64,000 nucleotides of DNA from Bacillota bacterium (lineage in GTDB: Bacteria; Bacillota; Bacilli; Paenibacillales; NBRC-103111). The stretch lies in contig JAEWGW010000025.1 of NCBI GenBank assembly GCA_023388055.1, forward strand, positions 434,001 to 498,000, in the 5' to 3' direction. The notes under the pieces are model-generated. The model was not told the origin of the DNA and did no database searches. It saw only the letters and a program-made list of their open reading frames with translations. Positions 49,490-57,586 of the stretch are shown here, one piece after another. Position numbers and translations under genes: made by a program. Within the stretch, counting starts at the first letter, position 1. The number at the start of each line of letters is the position of its first letter.

Positions 49490-50557
49490 TTACAGGCGAT
49501 GAGGTCCGGATTGGGACAAAAGCCGTTTGCCATATGCCATAGGAGTGCGGTAGGTCCGGTAAAATTCTGAACTCATACCGGCCTTGCGGAAGGAATAACG
49601 CTGGTCTCTTCCGTTCATCTCGATGAACTTGACTCTTCCCTTCCGGTCTACCCCCATGTCCAGCCCCAGATCCGCAAGACGGGGCAAGTGCCTGTCCAGG
49701 CAGGCAGCGATTTGCAGGGATACCCGGGCGACCGCCCTGGCTGTTTCTTCCGGTGGAAGCCCGCTCTGCTTAAAAAGCGCGGAGCAGCGCTTCACGCTGC
49801 CTCCTTTGGCCACGTTGGTCACATGGCGTCCGGGCGCTGCCACTTTTCCGACCATGCCGGTAATCTGCCAGACCCCCGAAAGCCCCTTCTGTACGGAAAC
49901 CCGAATGTCGTAAGGCCTTCCCCGGTATTGCGCAAGCATCACTGCTTCCTGGATCAAATAGGGTTTGCCGGCGGTTACCCGGTGAACCAAGGCTCTGGCT
50001 TTGGCGCCGGATAATTTCTGCTGCTTTTTCCATTGGACCAGCCACTGGTCATGACCGGCGCGGCTGAGCTTGACGATTCCGTCGCCTACACTGCCGCTGG
50101 CCGGTTTAATGAAGAGGGCGCGGTATTTGTTCATGGTTTGGACCAGGCGGGCGGAGGAATAAGCGAACGTATCCGGCAGATAAGGCTGCAGGCTCTTGTC
50201 CATGGCTAGAATAGCGGCGATTTTGGTTTTGCTGTAGCGGTTCTTCCGGTTGAAGACCTGTGAGGAACGGGACAGGCGGGTAAGCTTGGCGTTCATGCGG
50301 GGGCGAAGGGCCAGGTCCCGGTTGTGGACCACCCGGGGAAGGGATCTACGCTGCAAAAGGTAGCGGCGGCCGGAATAGGTATAGCCGGTGGCAGAGCTCC
50401 CGGTCAAACGCCTCAGGTTCATAAAGAAGGGAGGAGCCAGCTTCAGCTCCTTGGCGGCACGGTTGTACAGGTGAAGCTGCTCGTTGCCGGTGTGGCGCGA
50501 GGGGAGACGCGCAAAGGTGTCGTCGTCCAGCAAGATGCCCACAGTTTCTTTCTTCAT
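49490..50557 (-). CDS. YheC/YheD-type ATP-grasp protein 1 (divergent)
   Basis: A 355-residue ATP-grasp protein of the spore-coat-associated YheC/YheD group. The nucleotide loop is in ALFIKPASGSVGDGIVKL, RPYDIRVSVQKG follows, and the VTNVAKGGSV motif is shared with the other five copies. The C-terminal metal motif reads FIEMNGRDQRYSF instead of E-x-N-x-K/R-P, marking it as divergent. The acceptor substrate of the family is unknown. It stands 5 kb away from the main cluster. Confidence 0.85.
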   Translation of the reverse strand: MKKETVGILLDDDTFARLPSRHTGNEQLHLYNRAAKELKLAPPFFMNLRRLTGSSATGYTYSGRRYLLQRRSLPRVVHNRDLALRPRMNAKLTRLSRSSQVFNRKNRYSKTKIAAILAMDKSLQPYLPDTFAYSSARLVQTMNKYRALFIKPASGSVGDGIVKLSRAGHDQWLVQWKKQQKLSGAKARALVHRVTAGKPYLIQEAVMLAQYRGRPYDIRVSVQKGLSGVWQITGMVGKVAAPGRHVTNVAKGGSVKRCSALFKQSGLPPEETARAVARVSLQIAACLDRHLPRLADLGLDMGVDRKGRVKFIEMNGRDQRYSFRKAGMSSEFYRTYRTPMAYGKRLLSQSGPHRL

Positions 50558-50652
50558 CTAGGCTCAACCTCCAGGACCATCAGGGATTGTACACTGCTGT
50601 CCGGACAGCATATGCAGCGGAGGCGGCAAACTGAACGGCCCTCACCTACCCT

Positions 50653-50861
50653 CCCACAACTTGGTCCGATGCCGGAGGCCGGATAAGTTGCGGGAGCTTC
50701 GAATTTGGCGGAGCCAAATTGAAGGGGGCTTATCCCACAACTTGGTCCGATGCCGGAGGCCGGATAAGTTGCGGGAGCTTCGAATTTGGCGGAGCCAAAT
50801 TGAAGGGGGTTTATCCCACAACTTGGTCCGATGCCGGAGGCTGGATAAGTTGCGGGAGCTC
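50653..50861. repeat. 81-bp tandem repeat, 2.6 copies
   Basis: Units start CCCACAACTTGGTCCGATGC at 50653, 50734 and 50815, exactly 81 bases apart. Each contains two hairpins: CCCACAACTT/AAGTTGCGGG and AATTTGGC/GCCAAATT. The third copy runs up to the stop codon of the PAP2 gene. Since 81 is a multiple of three, open frames cross the array, but there is no ribosome site. Confidence 0.88.
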
Positions 50862-51510
50862 AGGAGGCATTCGGGGATCCCGCTGTCCGGGACAAACGCC
50901 GGTACAGCGCCAGAGCAATGGCGATCCAGCAGGCGCTGGCCGCATATCCTCCCAGTACATCGCTGGGATAGTGGACCCCCAGGTAAATCCGGCTGAACCC
51001 GATGGCCGCAATCAGGATACCGGCGGCAGCAAGCAGCGCCGTCCGTCCGGCAATTCCCCGCAGATGCGGCCAGAGGAGCAAGGCGAGAAGACCGTAAAGG
51101 CTGAAGGCAGCCATGGAATGGCCGCTGGGAAAGCTGAAGCCGGTGGCCTCCGCAAGCCGGTACACCTCCGGTCTGGGGCGGCGGAACAGATGCTTAAGCC
51201 CGGTATTCAGCAAGGCCGAACCCAAGGCAATAAACGCGATAAGTCCAAGCTCCCGGCGGAGACCCAGCTTGCGGTACAGAAGGCCCATGATGGCAGCTGT
51301 CAGCAGCACCAGGGGAAGGCCTGTCCCCATCCACGAAAGAAAGATCATAACCGGGGTGAGCCATGGGGATTCCCACCCCTGAATCCGCGCTGCAATATTC
51401 TCGTCCAAGCCAGGAAACGCCTGGAGCCGGATAGCGGCGGTGATAAGGCCGAAGCAGCAAGCGGCACCCAAGGCTGCTGTCGGAAAACCCGTGGGGATGA
51501 GACGGCGCAT
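50860..51510 (-). CDS. PAP2-family membrane phosphatase
   Basis: A 216-residue protein with about six spans. The complete phosphatase signature is present: KHLFRRPRPE, FPSGHSMAAF and SRIYLGVHYPSDVLGG. It probably removes phosphate from undecaprenyl diphosphate or phosphatidic-acid-type lipids at the outer face. AAAGGAGC precedes ATG. Its 3' end is met by the 81-bp repeat. Confidence 0.9.
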   Translation of the reverse strand: MRRLIPTGFPTAALGAACCFGLITAAIRLQAFPGLDENIAARIQGWESPWLTPVMIFLSWMGTGLPLVLLTAAIMGLLYRKLGLRRELGLIAFIALGSALLNTGLKHLFRRPRPEVYRLAEATGFSFPSGHSMAAFSLYGLLALLLWPHLRGIAGRTALLAAAGILIAAIGFSRIYLGVHYPSDVLGGYAASACWIAIALALYRRLSRTAGSPNAS

Positions 51511-51590
51511 AGGGGGAGAGCTCCTTTCACAAAGCAGATCATATGCCCTTTAGGATACCGTATTGCGGCGGAGACTCGCAAGTATACGCC

Positions 51591-51625
51591 AAAACGCCCT
51601 TCCACGGTAAGGAAGGGCGTATTTT
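51591..51625. terminator. Hairpin with flanking A and T tracts
   Basis: AAAACGCCCTTCC and GGAAGGGCGTATTTT pair around ACGGTAA. It lies upstream of the PAP2 gene and just beyond the end of the small minus-strand gene at 51660, which it could terminate. Confidence 0.7.
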
Positions 51626-51659
51626 GTCATGGGTCTTTGGATAGCTGGATATAGGAGGA

Positions 51660-51827
51660 TCAGCGGAACAGATTCCACCATCTTTTCTTATTGCGGACAC
51701 GAGAGCGGGTCAATCTCGAGGGAAACAGCACAGATGCGGCGGCAGAGGAAGGGGGGGAGGCCGCCTTTTCCGGAGCGCCGGACAAGAGCATCCGGAGTTC
51801 CTCCTGTGTTACGCCTTCTTTGTCCAT
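51660..51827 (-). CDS. Small basic protein of unknown function
   Basis: A 55-residue protein starting MDKEGVTQEELRMLLSGAPE, with an Ala/Ser/Pro linker and a strongly basic end RLTRSRVRNKKRWWNLFR. AAGGAG lies 11 bases before ATG. No family is recognised. It is followed by the hairpin at 51591-51625. Confidence 0.5.
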   Translation of the reverse strand: MDKEGVTQEELRMLLSGAPEKAASPPSSAAASVLFPSRLTRSRVRNKKRWWNLFR

Positions 51828-51928
51828 AATCGTAAACGCTCCTTTGATTAAGGTATTTTCCAAATTGTAGCATGAAGCCCTTTTCTGCACATGGGAAAAA
51901 AGTCGTCATTTTTTTACCTATTTCGACC

Positions 51929-52091
51929 AGGGCGTGTCTGAAAACTCCGAGGGGAGCAGATTGTCCTGAAATTTCGTTTCAGGCAAGGCACTTTTGTGAA
52001 GGTGTACCGGGGGTGCGTCAAGCAAAAGTAACGCAGCATGGGGCGAAAGGGCGGGATAAGATGCCCTCAAGCGAGTTTTCAGACAGGCCCT
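51929..52091. repeat. 163-bp inverted-repeat-ended element, copy 2
   Basis: Starts AGGGCGTGTCTGAAAACTCC and ends GAGTTTTCAGACAGGCCCT. Same length as the copy at 4179-4341 and roughly 80% identical by eye. ACTTTTG and CAAAAGT pair around the central GTACCGGGGGT loop; copy 1 keeps part of this pairing with different bases. Confidence 0.8.
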
Positions 52092-52109
52092 AAATGAAAT
52101 TTCAGACGA

Positions 52110-52138
52110 TTGACTTGATGTATACATCTGTATACAAT
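52110..52138 (+). promoter_or_regulatory. SigA promoter with twin TGTATACA palindromes
   Basis: TTGACT (52110-52115) and TACAAT (52133-52138) are 17 bases apart. The spacer and -10 contain TGTATACA twice, two bases apart, a likely repressor site. It drives the small gene at 52201 and the YitT gene. Confidence 0.7.
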
Positions 52139-52200
52139 AGAGTATGAACATTTTCCCTCTCCCTGCTGCCCGGAGAATACAATCCTTATAGAGGTGTATG

Positions 52201-52422
52201 ATGGCCGAAACCTACCGTAAATCGAAAGTTGAATCCTTCTGCCAACGGCTGGAGGTCAGGATTCGGATCCTGAGAAGCCACTTGAAGCAAACAGATTTAT
52301 CGGATAAGCATGACTTTCTGCAGGGGCAGCTAACTGCACTGGAGCTGGTGCTTCAGGAGCTGAATGTAGAATTCGAGCTGAGCCAGATCAAGGAATCTAA
52401 GGAATCGGAGGAATCTTCATGA
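52201..52422 (+). CDS. Small coiled-coil protein upstream of a YitT gene
   Basis: A 73-residue charged helical protein (KVESFCQRLEVRIRILRSHL, then LTALELVLQELNVEFELSQI) with heptad-like leucines. GAGGTG is 4 bases before ATG 52201. It overlaps the YitT gene start by four bases (ATGA), so the two are coupled. No known family; it may assist the membrane protein. Confidence 0.65.
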   Translation: MAETYRKSKVESFCQRLEVRIRILRSHLKQTDLSDKHDFLQGQLTALELVLQELNVEFELSQIKESKESEESS

Positions 52423-53309
52423 CGGAAGGTCAAGCAGTACTCCAGCAACCCCGGCATGTCAGATTGACGACTGCCAAGTTTTTGACCAGAATTCTCTTAC
52501 TTGTGATGGGAGCAGGGCTGGTTTCGGTAGCTCTGGAAATATTCCTGGTGCCCAATGCCATTATTGACGGCGGCATCACCGGTATTTCCATTATTACCTC
52601 ACACCTGACCGGCCTGCCCCTCGGTATATTTCTCTTCTTCTTCAATCTGCCGTTTCTCTTCCTCGGTTATAAGCAAATCGGCAAAACCTTTGCCCTCTCC
52701 ACGTTGTTCGGCGTAGCCATCATGTCCATCGGCACTTATTTTCTCCATCCTGTGAAGCCATTAACCATTGATCCACTTCTGGCAGCCGTATTCGGCGGTG
52801 TTATTCTCGGCATAGGCGTTGGCCTGGTCATCCGGGTAGGCGGATCTCTTGACGGCACCGAAATCGTCGCAATCCTTCTCACCAAACGGCTTCCCTTCTC
52901 CGTAGGGGAGATTGTCATGGGCTGCAATATCTTCATTCTGGGCAGCGCCGGATTTGTGTTCGGTTGGGATCATGCCATGTATTCCCTGATTGCCTACTTC
53001 ATCGCCTATAAGGTGATCGACATCACCATCGAAGGGTTTAATGAATCCAAGGCCGTATGGGTGATTAGCGATGATTACCGCGATATCGGTGAGGCTATTA
53101 TGAAGCGGCTGGGCCGCGGCGTAACGTATATGAACGGCGAAGGCGGTTTTACCGGAGGCGCCAAAACCGTTATTTTCTGCGTGATTACCCGGATCGAGGA
53201 AGCCAAGCTGAAGACTATTGTCGGAGAAATAGACAGGAATGCGTTTGTCGCTGTGGGCAATATCCATGACGTGCGCGGCGGCCGCTTCAAGAAGAAGGCT
53301 ATCCACTAA
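52419..53309 (+). CDS. YitT-family membrane protein (DUF161/DUF2179)
   Basis: A 296-residue protein. Five or six spans (about 25-215) with VPNAIIDGGITGISII and GLVIRVGGSLDGTEIVA are followed by a cytosolic DUF2179 domain (about 220-290) ending VGNIHDVRGG. The family is widespread in Bacillota, with no settled function. It is second in a two-gene operon under the promoter at 52110. Confidence 0.88.
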   Translation: MTEGQAVLQQPRHVRLTTAKFLTRILLLVMGAGLVSVALEIFLVPNAIIDGGITGISIITSHLTGLPLGIFLFFFNLPFLFLGYKQIGKTFALSTLFGVAIMSIGTYFLHPVKPLTIDPLLAAVFGGVILGIGVGLVIRVGGSLDGTEIVAILLTKRLPFSVGEIVMGCNIFILGSAGFVFGWDHAMYSLIAYFIAYKVIDITIEGFNESKAVWVISDDYRDIGEAIMKRLGRGVTYMNGEGGFTGGAKTVIFCVITRIEEAKLKTIVGEIDRNAFVAVGNIHDVRGGRFKKKAIH

Positions 53310-53340
53310 TTCATGCATGGACATGCTATGTTGGTTAAAC

Positions 53341-53376
53341 AAAAGGACAGGCCAATTGGGCCTGTCCTTTTGTTTA
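53341..53376 (+). terminator. Terminator of the YitT operon
   Basis: AAAAGGACAGGCC and GGCCTGTCCTTTT form a perfect 13-bp stem followed by GTTTAA. Confidence 0.85.
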
Positions 53377-53438
53377 ACCGAATCGGGTGTAACCTGGTCT
53401 GTCATCCCGGGCTGAAAGCACTATTTCCCCGGAAATGA

Positions 53439-53912
53439 TCAGGCGCTTGCCGGCTGCAGTCTTTTCTCAAAACACATACTGCTGTGGCATTCCGTATAAG
53501 GCCCGAAACGCGGGATTTCGTAGTAGCCGTTTTTGGCATAGAAGCGCAAGGATTCGGGCTGCTCCGGCCCTGTCTCCAGCTTGATGATCCGGTAGCCGTC
53601 CTTCAGGGCATTCTCTTCGAGATGCCGCAGAATCAGCGCCGCTGCACCGCTTCCCCGGTGCGGACGCTCCACAAAAAAACGCTTCAGCTCCGCTTCTTCC
53701 CCTTCCAGAGGCCGGATGGCACCGCAGCCGATGGGCATATCGCCAAAATACGCAACAGCAAAGGAAATTTCCTGCACATGAGGATCGGAAAAATCCAGAG
53801 TGAAAATTTCCTCCGGAGGATATCGCTCAAGAAGCTCCTCATCTAAATTCCCGATCAGCTGATGCAGATGCGGATGGTCGTAGGATACGGAATGGACGGA
53901 AATAAGGGGCAT
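53439..53912 (-). CDS. GNAT-family acetyltransferase
   Basis: A 157-residue N-acetyltransferase. The acetyl-CoA loop is in FFVERPHRGSGAAALIL (about 88-104) and the closing strand in ESLRFYAKNGYYEIPRFGPY. The substrate is unknown. AAAGGAAG precedes ATG. It is monocistronic and convergent with the YitT operon. Confidence 0.85.
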   Translation of the reverse strand: MPLISVHSVSYDHPHLHQLIGNLDEELLERYPPEEIFTLDFSDPHVQEISFAVAYFGDMPIGCGAIRPLEGEEAELKRFFVERPHRGSGAAALILRHLEENALKDGYRIIKLETGPEQPESLRFYAKNGYYEIPRFGPYTECHSSMCFEKRLQPASA

Positions 53913-54133
53913 CGGTATCTTCCTTTCGCTCTAAGCATGCTGCGCTGCCGCTTCAACGCATTCTCGCGCAGGTGCAGTTTTTTCTACCTATCATATCAAA
54001 AGCACCGGGAATATGCTATGGAGATTCTCCTCACTTTTTGGGGGCCTTATATCCACTCCTGTCCAAGATTGGCGCTCCGGGCCTGCATAGTATGGTAGCG
54101 TAGTGACTCTACACGACCGAAGGAGGAGAGCGC

Positions 54134-54463
54134 ATGGCAGGAAAGATTCGCATAGAGGATGTCCAGAAGCTCGTGGGCAAACAGGTGTATTGCTTGAAAA
54201 AGGATGGCAGCGTGGCTTCCGGCAAGCTTGTCCGCATCTCCAGCGGCGGCCGGCTCCATCTTCTCCAGAAAAAAGGCAAGGCCCGGACCAAAGCGGTTCT
54301 TCCGCTGGTGCTGTTCGACCTTCTGGCCATTGGTACCGGCCCGTATGCCTATGGTGGTTATGGTTACCCCGGCTACGGCTATGGCGGGGGATTCGGAGGC
54401 GGCTATGGAGGCGGCTTCGGTTATCCCGGCTATGGCTACGGAGGGGGCTTCCCTTTCATTTAA
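54134..54463 (+). CDS. Gly/Tyr-rich protein, probable spore-coat type
   Basis: A 109-residue protein. The N-terminal 60 residues form a small basic domain (VGKQVYCLKKDGSVASGKLV). The last 40 are repeats of YGGYGYPGYGYGG type. Such Gly-Tyr tails occur in spore coat proteins that become cross-linked; this role is inferred. GAAGGAGGAGAG precedes ATG. No terminator is clear. Confidence 0.75.
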   Translation: MAGKIRIEDVQKLVGKQVYCLKKDGSVASGKLVRISSGGRLHLLQKKGKARTKAVLPLVLFDLLAIGTGPYAYGGYGYPGYGYGGGFGGGYGGGFGYPGYGYGGGFPFI

Positions 54464-54598
54464 GGAGCGTTGGCTGGCGGCTTCTTTGGCCGGCAGCCTT
54501 TCTTTTCATATGCTCCCCCGGATTGACAGGAGCGGACAGGCATGTTTTCATAATAACATGGTTCGAAGACTACATACGATTGATTGGAGGCAAGTCCC

Positions 54599-55261
54599 AT
54601 GTTTGCCAAACCGGAAGCGATGATCTTCGATATGGACGGCACGTTGTTCCAAACGGAGTCTCTGCTGATCCCTGCTTATCATGCTACATTCGATGAAATG
54701 CGCAGAGAGGGCACTTTTACGGACGAAACACCGGATGAAGAAATTATGATCGGCTGTTTGGGGATGCTGCTGCCGGAAATCTGGCGCCGCGTGCTGCCGG
54801 ATGCTGATGAACGGGTTCGTCAGCGGGCGGACGAGCTTTTTGTAAAGTATGCCCTGGAATATCTTGAAGAGGGGTGCGGCGAGCTTTATCCGGAGGTGGC
54901 GGATACCCTGGTCCGTCTTCAGGCTTCGGGCATCCGCTTGTTTGTGGCCAGCAATGGCCTGAAGGATTATGTCCGGGGGGTGGCCCGGGCGAGGGGGATC
55001 GCCCCGTTGTTCGAGGAGCTGTACAGCGCCGGAGAGCACCAGACCTCCTCCAAGGTGGACTTGGTCCGGCTTTTGCTGGAGCGCCACAACCTCCGTGATG
55101 CCTGGATGGTGGGCGACCGTTCCTCCGACGTGGAGGCAGGGCTGAAGAACAAGCTTACCGTCATCGGCTGCGACTATGCCGGCTTCGGCGACGGCACCGA
55201 GCTGGATGGCTCCCATGTGCGCATCCGCAGCTTTGCGGAGCTGCCGGAGCTGTTTGCTTGA
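54599..55261 (+). CDS. HAD-family hydrolase, phosphoglycolate-phosphatase-like
   Basis: A 220-residue phosphatase. HAD motif I is in IFDMDGTLFQTE (about 10-21), motif II in LFVASNGL, the motif III Lys in TSSKVDLV and motif IV in MVGDRSSDVEAG. A helical cap (about 25-95) fits the beta-PGM/phosphoglycolate group. TTGGAGG lies 8 bases before ATG 54599. The substrate is unknown. Confidence 0.88.
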   Translation: MFAKPEAMIFDMDGTLFQTESLLIPAYHATFDEMRREGTFTDETPDEEIMIGCLGMLLPEIWRRVLPDADERVRQRADELFVKYALEYLEEGCGELYPEVADTLVRLQASGIRLFVASNGLKDYVRGVARARGIAPLFEELYSAGEHQTSSKVDLVRLLLERHNLRDAWMVGDRSSDVEAGLKNKLTVIGCDYAGFGDGTELDGSHVRIRSFAELPELFA

Positions 55262-55287
55262 GGAGCACAACCCATACCGCTTGTATG

Positions 55288-55331
55288 GCAAAAGCAGGAC
55301 CTTCGGTGTAAAACCGTTGGTCCTGCTTTTT
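55288..55331 (+). terminator. Terminator of HAD gene
   Basis: AAAAGCAGGACC and GGTCCTGCTTTT pair around an ACGG/CCGT-containing loop and are followed by TTT. Confidence 0.85.
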
Positions 55332-55361
55332 TTGAATAGGACGAGGCTCTTAGGTCTCGGG

Positions 55362-56465
55362 CTACCCATTCTGGCGCTTATAGAGATACAAGGCATATTC
55401 CAGCGGCCGATCGATGGCCTTCTGATAGATATCCTTGTTGCCGATACGGGCAAAAACCTCCCGGGCGGGTTTGGGATTGATCTCCAGAAGCCATACCTTG
55501 CCTCGCTCGTCAATGGCAATATCCAGAGCCAGCTCGCACAAGGAGCCGAATTGCTTCTCCAGATGCTCTGCCGTCAGAAAGGCCAGCCGTTCCATATCGC
55601 CAGTGATGGTCTGCACCCGAGCGGCGGTGCCGAACCTGGCCCGCAGCAGCTTTTCTGTGGGGACGGCGGAGCCTCCTCCGTGCAGGTTGGAGGTAACACT
55701 GTGCCTGGCACCGATGCGCCCGGCACTGCCGGTGACCTTCCACTGCCCGGTACCGTCCTTTTGGACCAGTAGCCGGAAATCATGAATCCGCCCGTCCTTC
55801 AGCGCGATCCGGATTCCCTGCTGGACCAGGTATCGGGGATACAGCTTCCACCTGCCCAGCCGGGTGCCCAGTTGGGCGCGGGAAACGGTAAAGGGAGCGA
55901 TGATCTTACGGCTTTTTTCCCTGCCTTGGACCCGGACATTCCCCTTCTCCAGCCGCTCGATCCGCAGGATTCCCCGTCCCCCTGTACCGTCAATGGGCTT
56001 CACATAAACCAGTCCATGATGGTCCAGCATATGGAGAATATCCGAAGGGCCCTGATACTGGGTGGTTTCCGGCAAATAAGGCTTCAGCCGGCGGTTCCGG
56101 CTGAGATTCTGATGCATGCTCCACTTGTGCACCAGCGGGCGGCTCATGTATAGAAGCTGGGGATGCTCCGCCCGAAACTTGCGCAGAAGAGGAAACCGGT
56201 AATTCCGCTGGTAGCGGCACCGGTCATACACAATATCCGGGAAGTCGGAGAGTTTCCGTTCCCATTTGGTAAGCTCCTTGTTATAAACCCACGCGCGGAG
56301 CTGCTTGCCGTCTGGAGTCACATCCTCAGGGGTAAAGACAAACAGCTCCAGCCCAATATTGTCGGCGGCATGGCTTAACTTGCGGAAATACGACAACTCT
56401 TCGATCCTGCCACCGTCAAGATATAGGGTCATTACGCCCAGAGTAGGAGTCGGCATACGGATCAC
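55362..56465 (-). CDS. YheC-type ATP-grasp protein 2
   Basis: A 367-residue ATP-grasp protein without the extra N-terminal domain. A substrate/pre-ATP-grasp region (1 to about 130, with FPDIVYDRCRYQRN) is followed by GLVYVKPIDGTGGRGILRIE, HDFRLLVQKDG, TSNLHGGGSAV and the metal motif LLEINPKPARE. Last of five genes on the minus strand; it overlaps the previous one by four bases. Role in spores is inferred from Bacillus YheC/YheD. Confidence 0.88.
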   Translation of the reverse strand: MIRMPTPTLGVMTLYLDGGRIEELSYFRKLSHAADNIGLELFVFTPEDVTPDGKQLRAWVYNKELTKWERKLSDFPDIVYDRCRYQRNYRFPLLRKFRAEHPQLLYMSRPLVHKWSMHQNLSRNRRLKPYLPETTQYQGPSDILHMLDHHGLVYVKPIDGTGGRGILRIERLEKGNVRVQGREKSRKIIAPFTVSRAQLGTRLGRWKLYPRYLVQQGIRIALKDGRIHDFRLLVQKDGTGQWKVTGSAGRIGARHSVTSNLHGGGSAVPTEKLLRARFGTAARVQTITGDMERLAFLTAEHLEKQFGSLCELALDIAIDERGKVWLLEINPKPAREVFARIGNKDIYQKAIDRPLEYALYLYKRQNG

Positions 56466-57586
56466 CTGCTCTTTTTTCGGGATTTGGCCATAAATTGGCT
56501 GTATTCAATCAGACGCTCCAGCGACCGTTTGCGGATATCCGGCTCATCGAACTTCATCGGACGGGAGTTGGCTTCAAAAAACCAGATTTGGCCGGTGGTA
56601 TCCACTCCCAAGTCCATGGACATTTCGCCAAGGGAATGGCCGGAGGCCTTCTCGATTTGACGCGCAATGGAGAGGGCGGAGATTCTGGCCTTGAACAAGG
56701 TATGGCGGGCGGCCTCTGGCCCCAGAGCGGCGGTCAGCACCGTTTCGGGCTGGTGGATGGTGCCGCCTCTGGGCACATGGGTGGTAATGGAGGATTTCCC
56801 GGCTACCCGGGCGCCAATTCCTGACAGGCTCCATTCGCCTTGGCCGTTCTTCTGGACCAGCACCCGCAGATCGAAGGGGCGGTCCTCATACCGGGCCAGC
56901 TCAATGCCCTGCTGCACGATATATTCCTCCGACCCGGCCTGCCCCTTGACGGAGCTCCATAAACGGGGGAAAGCCGGATAGGAGGTGGCTTTGCTGTTTT
57001 TGGTGGCCTGCACCCGCAGCACAAAGGCATCGGGTTTGGTCTTGCTGCGCTCTACCCGCATGATGCCTGATCCGGCCTTGCCCTTCACCGGCTTCAGGTA
57101 CACCACTGGGAAGAGGGCCAGCATGGCTTCCAGATCGGAAGGCCCGAAGAGCCGCCTTGTGGACGGCACATACTTGCGGGTCTGCTTGGATTTATTCAGC
57201 CATTCGAACAAGGTCCATTTGTAGAAAAAGGAGGGATTGAACAGCCGGACACGGGAGTGCTTCAAGCAAGCCTTCAGAAGCTGCTGCACCTCCGGACGCT
57301 GTTCCTCCTTGCGGTTGGGGATCCGGTTATAGATTACCTGCGGAAACGGAAAGCTTCCTTGGCTCCATGAGCGGCTTTCGGAATGGTATTGAAACCCGTT
57401 GATGCGTTTCTGTCCCAGCTTCACGTCCGTTACTCTCGTTACATACACCATCATCCCGCGCTCCCGGCCGGTTTTGATCAGATCGATAAAATTCTGGTGG
57501 TTGCCCCGAAAAGGGCGTTTTTCATCATCCACCGTCAATATCGCCATGACCTGCTGCGGGGAGCCGTCATGAAGCACAATGCCCAT
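56462..57586 (-). CDS. YheC-type ATP-grasp protein 3
   Basis: A 374-residue ATP-grasp protein. VVYLKPVKGKAGSGIMRVER, PFDLRVLVQKNGQGEWSLSG, TTHVPRGGTI and FFEANSRPMK are the family motifs in order. Its ATG follows the stop of gene 4 directly (TAAATG) and GGAGGG is close by. Part of the five-gene cluster. Confidence 0.88.
   Translation of the reverse strand: MGIVLHDGSPQQVMAILTVDDEKRPFRGNHQNFIDLIKTGRERGMMVYVTRVTDVKLGQKRINGFQYHSESRSWSQGSFPFPQVIYNRIPNRKEEQRPEVQQLLKACLKHSRVRLFNPSFFYKWTLFEWLNKSKQTRKYVPSTRRLFGPSDLEAMLALFPVVYLKPVKGKAGSGIMRVERSKTKPDAFVLRVQATKNSKATSYPAFPRLWSSVKGQAGSEEYIVQQGIELARYEDRPFDLRVLVQKNGQGEWSLSGIGARVAGKSSITTHVPRGGTIHQPETVLTAALGPEAARHTLFKARISALSIARQIEKASGHSLGEMSMDLGVDTTGQIWFFEANSRPMKFDEPDIRKRSLERLIEYSQFMAKSRKKSR

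Noticed and set aside
50661..51654. Plus-strand frames across the 81-bp repeats with repeated RRPDKLRELRIW peptides
   Set aside because: The period is a multiple of three, so frames stay open by chance. There is no ribosome site and the frame continues antisense to PAP2.
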